Positions 5,616 to 9,181 of a DNA stretch of 9,181 nt are shown here, piece after piece. A program made the position numbers and the translations under genes. The stretch spans positions 1 to 9,181 of the forward strand of contig DLQV01000296.1 of assembly GCA_002474415.1 (NCBI GenBank), read 5' to 3'. The notes below the pieces were generated by a model that worked only from the letters and a program-made list of their open reading frames with translations, did no database searches and was not told where the DNA came from. This stretch comes from Lachnospiraceae bacterium UBA7598. Lineage in GTDB: Bacteria; Bacillota; Clostridia; Lachnospirales; Lachnospiraceae. Position 1 is the first letter of the stretch. Each line of letters begins with the position of its first letter.

Positions 5616-6353
5616 TTATGACCTTCCAAATACACCAAACAGTTTCTGTGCCGCCTCTTCATCATCCATAATTCTTGCACTTGGTTTCTGTGCGTTCTCA
5701 AGCATCCGTTCCACACGATTGGCAAGTGCCACATCCACAAACCGCCCGATCTCGATTCCACGCAATTCAAAAAACAGTGCCGGATTTGTGTCTAGCCGTG
5801 CCCCCACACCGTAAAGCGCTGCTGCCACATGTTTGCACATCAGTGCCCAGTCCGGACAGCTGCACTGAAAACTGATCTCACTTGGCTGTGGAAAAAGACC
5901 ATCCTCTCCCTGAAACAGTTCTTTCATCTCATCCGGGAAATCACCGGACAGTAATCGTTCCAGAGTCTCAATCTTACCGCACCGTTCAAGAATTTCCTCA
6001 CACTTCTGCTCTGTGAGCGGGCTGATACGGATTTCCACACGGTAAGGAGTTTTTCTGGTCCCCTGTACTCTTGCAATGATTTTTCCTTTCTGGATTTTCA
6101 GATCGATTACTGTCCCGGTTCGCACATAGCGCTTCCCACGCTCCAGCCGGCTTGCGAAATCCGCATAACGCTCCAGATTGTCACACCAGGCTTTTCCCCA
6201 CCAGCTTTTTGCAATTGTCCTGCCGGAAATAACAACCGGCTCCAGCTTATTGCCTTTTTCTTTTTGCTTTTTTACACTCTCTTTTAAATTTTTCTTTAAC
6301 AGAGATTCACTCGGCTGGGCAAATGTCTGATCAATTTCCCAATATCTTCGCAT
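5616..6353 (-). CDS. Stand-alone SWIM zinc-finger protein (YwqB-like)
   Basis: This 245-residue protein carries a SWIM zinc finger, C-x-C-x6-C-x-H, at C164, C166, C173 and H175 (CSCPDWALMCKH), followed by the usual helix VAAALYGVGARLD and NPALFFELRG. SWIM fingers bind DNA or proteins and in bacteria are commonly linked to SNF2 helicases, either fused or as a neighbouring gene such as B. subtilis ywqB next to ywqA. Before the finger is a Lys-rich helix (20-36), SWWGKAWCDNLERYADFASRLERGKRYVRTG (50-80), which is the typical N-terminal block of this family, and a beta-rich part (81-110). The ATG at 6351-6353 follows the helicase stop by 5 nt, with TGGAGT at 6361-6366 as its binding site. It most likely acts with the helicase; the biological process is not known. 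Confidence 0.9.
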   Translation of the reverse strand: MRRYWEIDQTFAQPSESLLKKNLKESVKKQKEKGNKLEPVVISGRTIAKSWWGKAWCDNLERYADFASRLERGKRYVRTGTVIDLKIQKGKIIARVQGTRKTPYRVEIRISPLTEQKCEEILERCGKIETLERLLSGDFPDEMKELFQGEDGLFPQPSEISFQCSCPDWALMCKHVAAALYGVGARLDTNPALFFELRGIEIGRFVDVALANRVERMLENAQKPSARIMDDEEAAQKLFGVFGRS

Positions 6354-6358
6354 ACTGT

Positions 6359-8932
6359 TTACTCCAATCGCAATAATGAGAACAATTCTTCGTTACTTAA
6401 CTCCGTAATCCACTTTTCGGAACCACTGCCGATTACATTTTCCGCCAGTTCCTTTTTGGATTCCAGCATCGCATCTATTTTCTCCTCAATCGTTCCCTGA
6501 CTGACAAATTTATGTACGATCACATCTTTTTTCTGCCCGATCCGGAATGCCCGGTCCGTTGCCTGATTTTCTACTGCCGGATTCCACCAGCGGTCAAAAT
6601 GAATGACATGATTGGCTTTTGTCAGATTCAGTCCCGTTCCCGCCGCTTTCACTGACAATACAATAAACGGTACATAGGCCTCTCCCTGAAATGCATCCAC
6701 AATCTCCGTCCGTTTTGCCACAGGTGTCCCGCCGTGCAGTACATAACCTTTGGTATGAAAAATGGTCTCCAGATATGCCGCCAGATCGTCCGCAATCTCC
6801 TTAAACTGCGTAAAGACAAGCACCCGCTCGCGCTTTTCATAGATCGTCTCGCAGATTTCTTTCAAAAGCTGAAATTTTCCGCTCTCTGATGGTGTATAGG
6901 CATCCTGTCCCAGATACTGGTCCGGATGGTTGCAGATCTGTTTTAACTTCATGATTGCCGTAAGCACAATCCCTTTTTTCGCAAACTGGGAAATGCTGTG
7001 TTCTGCCTCCAGCTGCCGGACTTTCTGCTCCATATCCGAAACCACCTTGCGGTACAAAATGGTCTGTTTCCTGGTCAGCTGTGCAAAATCTGTCATTTCC
7101 ACCTTTTCCGGCAGATCTGCAATGACAGTCTTGTCCGTCTTGACACGACGGAGCATAAACGGGGTAATCATGGATTTTAACTTTGCATACCCCTGTGGAT
7201 TTTCTTCCAATCCTTTGGTAAATTCATGGAACTCTTTGGATGTACCAAGCAGACCATGATCTATAAAATCAAACAACGACCATAAATTGGTCAGGTCATT
7301 TTCAATCGGCGTACCGGTCATGGCAATCCGCATCTGTGCCTGCAGTTTTTTGATTTCACGTGTCTGTTTCGTGCCCGGATTTTTGATTGCCTGTGCCTCG
7401 TCGAGAATCGCGCAGTCCCACATAGTTTCCTGAAATGCCTTAATGCGGGAAACCATGCCATATGTCGTTATCGTAAGGAATGCAGCCCCTGCATCAAAGT
7501 CTTCTGCGAGCTTTGCGGATGTTTTTCCATGAATGACCTGAAGCGACATATCGGGGACAAACTTTGCTGCCTCTTTCTGCCAGTTACCGATCAGGGACGC
7601 CGGAACGACCAGAAGCGCTTTTGCATCTTTGTCTGTTTTCCTCATCTTTTCCAGATAGCACAGAACCTGAAGCGTTTTTCCAAGTCCCATATCGTCCGCC
7701 AGGCATGCACCAAATCCCAGTTTCTGCATATAATTCAGCCACGTATACCCATCCTTCTGATATGGACGAAGTGTTGCATGAACGGTTTTCGGCACTGCTG
7801 CCGAACGGATGCCGGATGGTTTTCGCAAGTTGCGCAACATTTTGGAAAGCCATGCCCCGTTGGTCACAAGCGCACCTACATCTGCGGAAACTTTTTTCCC
7901 GTTTCCAATTTCCATCTGCAAAGCTTCCCGCAGTGTAATGCTGGTGTCCATGCCATCCATGCGTTTAAGAAGTTCCCGCAGTTTTTTATGATTTACCTCT
8001 ACCCACTTGCCTTTGAGAAATGCCAGTCCTTCCGTCTGCGCCAGCAAAAGTTCCACGTCTTTTTTCGTAAGTGCCTCTCCATCCACACACAGCTGCGGCT
8101 GCATCGAAATCAACGAATCAAATCCTACCATGGCCGGTTTCTTTTCGCCCAGCCGGATTTCTACCGAACACTCCATTGCTTTCTTTCTCCACCAGTTCGG
8201 AATCCGGCAGAGAATCCCGGTCTGTTCGATTTTTTCCACATCACGCAGAAACTGATATGCCTCTTTACCTGTAAAACGCAGAACATGGAACATCTCCCCA
8301 CTTTCTACCAGTTCTGCAATCAGATCTGACACCTCTGCCGCACGGTTCAGGCAGGATAACAATGCCAGCAGCTTATCTCTGTCATTCTGGTATTCGGTCA
8401 GTGCGTATTTCAGCGGCATATGATGCACGGCATGATCCTCTCCGAGTGAAGCATAGGTTGCCATAAAAACAAACGGATCTTCTCCATCTTTATTTTCTAC
8501 CAGATGCAGGAAGATACGCTCCGGTACGTGCAGCTTCTGATTCTGCTCTGTGAGATACAATTCCACACTGCCTTTATAGCCTGAAATTTCCCTCTTAAAA
8601 ATCTGCTCCAGCTGCGAAAACACGCCGGCAACCCACTTACGGTCAATATATTCTGCCCCAATCGCATAAGGAACTGACGAAAGCAGATGCTCGAAATGTT
8701 CCTCATCCGGCACCACATGTGTTGCTTCTCTTGTCAGTTCCAGTTCCGGCATTTCTGTAAGACACTGGAAAAATGTCTCTGACAGTTCATATAAAAATAA
8801 CTCCGATGAAGACATTTCTTTTGACCGCTTGGAAAATCCCATGTGATATAAGGTTTCATAGCGTTTTTCCAAAGTTTCTTTTTCCTGTGTGTCCGGGTAA
8901 AATCCGGTTGGGGTAAATATATACTGGTTCAT
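6359..8932 (-). CDS. SNF2/RapA-like ATPase (bacterial SNF2 helicase, YwqA-like)
   Basis: This 857-residue superfamily 2 translocase uses ATP to move along or remodel protein-DNA complexes. The C-terminal motor begins near residue 390 (LRPYQKDGYTWLNYM). It has motif I DDMGLGKT (413-420, Lys419), motif II DEAQ (511-514), motif III MTGTPIEND, the FMLRRVKTD block, VLSVKAAGTGLNL in motif V, and motif VI ATDRAFRIGQ with arginines 794 and 797. These residues are intact, so an active ATPase is expected. The segment at about 240-330 (GILCRIPNWWRKK, LKGKWVEVNHKKLRELL) fits the DUF3670 domain found beside bacterial SNF2 motors. No SWIM finger is present here; it is encoded by the next gene, 5 nt downstream. 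The ATG at 8930-8932 overlaps the upstream nuclease stop as ATGA, with GGAGA at 8943-8947. Repair or transcription recycling are plausible roles, but neither is shown. Confidence 0.95.
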   Translation of the reverse strand: MNQYIFTPTGFYPDTQEKETLEKRYETLYHMGFSKRSKEMSSSELFLYELSETFFQCLTEMPELELTREATHVVPDEEHFEHLLSSVPYAIGAEYIDRKWVAGVFSQLEQIFKREISGYKGSVELYLTEQNQKLHVPERIFLHLVENKDGEDPFVFMATYASLGEDHAVHHMPLKYALTEYQNDRDKLLALLSCLNRAAEVSDLIAELVESGEMFHVLRFTGKEAYQFLRDVEKIEQTGILCRIPNWWRKKAMECSVEIRLGEKKPAMVGFDSLISMQPQLCVDGEALTKKDVELLLAQTEGLAFLKGKWVEVNHKKLRELLKRMDGMDTSITLREALQMEIGNGKKVSADVGALVTNGAWLSKMLRNLRKPSGIRSAAVPKTVHATLRPYQKDGYTWLNYMQKLGFGACLADDMGLGKTLQVLCYLEKMRKTDKDAKALLVVPASLIGNWQKEAAKFVPDMSLQVIHGKTSAKLAEDFDAGAAFLTITTYGMVSRIKAFQETMWDCAILDEAQAIKNPGTKQTREIKKLQAQMRIAMTGTPIENDLTNLWSLFDFIDHGLLGTSKEFHEFTKGLEENPQGYAKLKSMITPFMLRRVKTDKTVIADLPEKVEMTDFAQLTRKQTILYRKVVSDMEQKVRQLEAEHSISQFAKKGIVLTAIMKLKQICNHPDQYLGQDAYTPSESGKFQLLKEICETIYEKRERVLVFTQFKEIADDLAAYLETIFHTKGYVLHGGTPVAKRTEIVDAFQGEAYVPFIVLSVKAAGTGLNLTKANHVIHFDRWWNPAVENQATDRAFRIGQKKDVIVHKFVSQGTIEEKIDAMLESKKELAENVIGSGSEKWITELSNEELFSLLRLE

Positions 8933-9181
8933 TTTTCTATCGTCTCCGTTTCTATCTTGCAGGTATATGTTTTTTCCGCTTTTCTGTAATTAATTCCGAC
9001 CAGAAACAACCTTCCATGATAGTCCTTTAATGCCTTGTCATACTTTTTCTCCCGGATCTGATCAAGCGCTGTCTGTGCAGACTGATCCCATTTTAACTCC
9101 ACAATCATAGCCGGATTTTCCACATGTTTTCTCGGAACAAACACAAGATCTGCGAATCCTTTCCCACCTGCTAATTCCCGG
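8929..9181 (-). CDS. C-terminal PD-(D/E)XK domain of an AAA-ATPase-like/DUF1703 protein, 5' end beyond window
   Basis: About 83 codons are visible and the frame is open to the right edge. The sequence fits the DUF1703 (PD-(D/E)XK nuclease superfamily) tail of the large AAA-ATPase-like family common in gut Firmicutes and Bacteroidetes. GKGFADLVFVPRK supplies the first catalytic Asp, AMIVELKWD the E-x-K pair, and ALDQIREKKYDKALK and RLFLVGINYRKAEKTY the conserved end. A GTG at 9142-9144 is in frame, but the family homology extends upstream of it, so it is not the start. Full proteins are usually 500-600 residues with an N-terminal P-loop ATPase, which cannot be checked here. The stop overlaps the SNF2 start by 4 nt (ATGA), suggesting coupled translation. 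The cellular role of this family is poorly known; mobile-element or defence links have been suggested only loosely. Confidence 0.85.
   Translation of the reverse strand, partial: RELAGGKGFADLVFVPRKHVENPAMIVELKWDQSAQTALDQIREKKYDKALKDYHGRLFLVGINYRKAEKTYTCKIETETIEK

Noticed and set aside
7529..8329. A 266-codon plus-strand open frame opposite the SNF2 gene
   Set aside because: It is antisense to a well-conserved helicase frame, has a His/Phe/Cys-rich composition with no recognisable domain, and no convincing ribosome binding site was identified for it.
9142..9144. GTG as the start of a 71-codon gene at the right edge
   Set aside because: The frame and the PD-(D/E)XK homology, including the first catalytic Asp, continue upstream of it to the window edge.
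1..9181. CRISPR array, insertion sequence, prophage or tRNA-linked integration site
   Set aside because: No regularly spaced repeats, transposase or integrase are present, and no second copy of the tRNA 3' end was seen downstream of the tRNA.

Overview
The window reads as a chromosomal segment from a low-to-mid GC Clostridia, most likely a Lachnospiraceae-type gut firmicute. This is inferred from strong AGGAGG-type ribosome binding sites, the dnaX-ybaB-recR order, the clostridial-type phosphofructokinase with a GGNGT motif, a short CarD-like protein, and the AAA-ATPase/PD-(D/E)XK type gene at the right edge. No species can be named from the sequence alone. Almost every gene lies on the minus strand; only one tRNA and one transporter are on plus.

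Left block (1-3640, minus strand, transcribed right to left): 6-phosphofructokinase, then dnaX (clamp-loader tau/gamma subunit), ybaB/ebfC (nucleoid-associated protein) and recR (recombination mediator, cut by the window edge). Gaps are 33, 57 and 1 nt. A good promoter precedes pfk, and a second candidate promoter sits at the end of dnaX and could drive ybaB-recR separately.

Middle block (3641-5606): divergent promoters separate pfk from a tRNA-Ser(CGA). A perfect 14-bp inverted repeat flanked by A and T runs acts as a shared terminator between the tRNA and an opposing two-gene minus-strand operon. That operon holds a short CarD-like RNA-polymerase-binding protein and a small unrecognised protein with an arginine-rich tail. 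Divergent to it is a DMT-superfamily (EamA) transporter built of two very similar halves. The CarD-operon and transporter promoters appear to overlap at their -35 elements.

Right block (5616-9181, minus strand): the 3' end of an AAA-ATPase/DUF1703-type gene with its PD-(D/E)XK nuclease domain, joined by an ATGA overlap to a bacterial SNF2/RapA-like helicase, followed after 5 nt by a separate SWIM zinc-finger protein. The three look co-transcribed from a promoter outside the window.

Most of the window is ordinary housekeeping sequence. The parts that merit a second look are the CarD/Arg-rich pair, the nuclease-SNF2-SWIM cassette, the tandem-fused transporter with its near-identical internal DNA repeat, and the unusual active-site residues of the phosphofructokinase. 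I do not see a clearly new system such as a CRISPR array, prophage, insertion sequence or retron.
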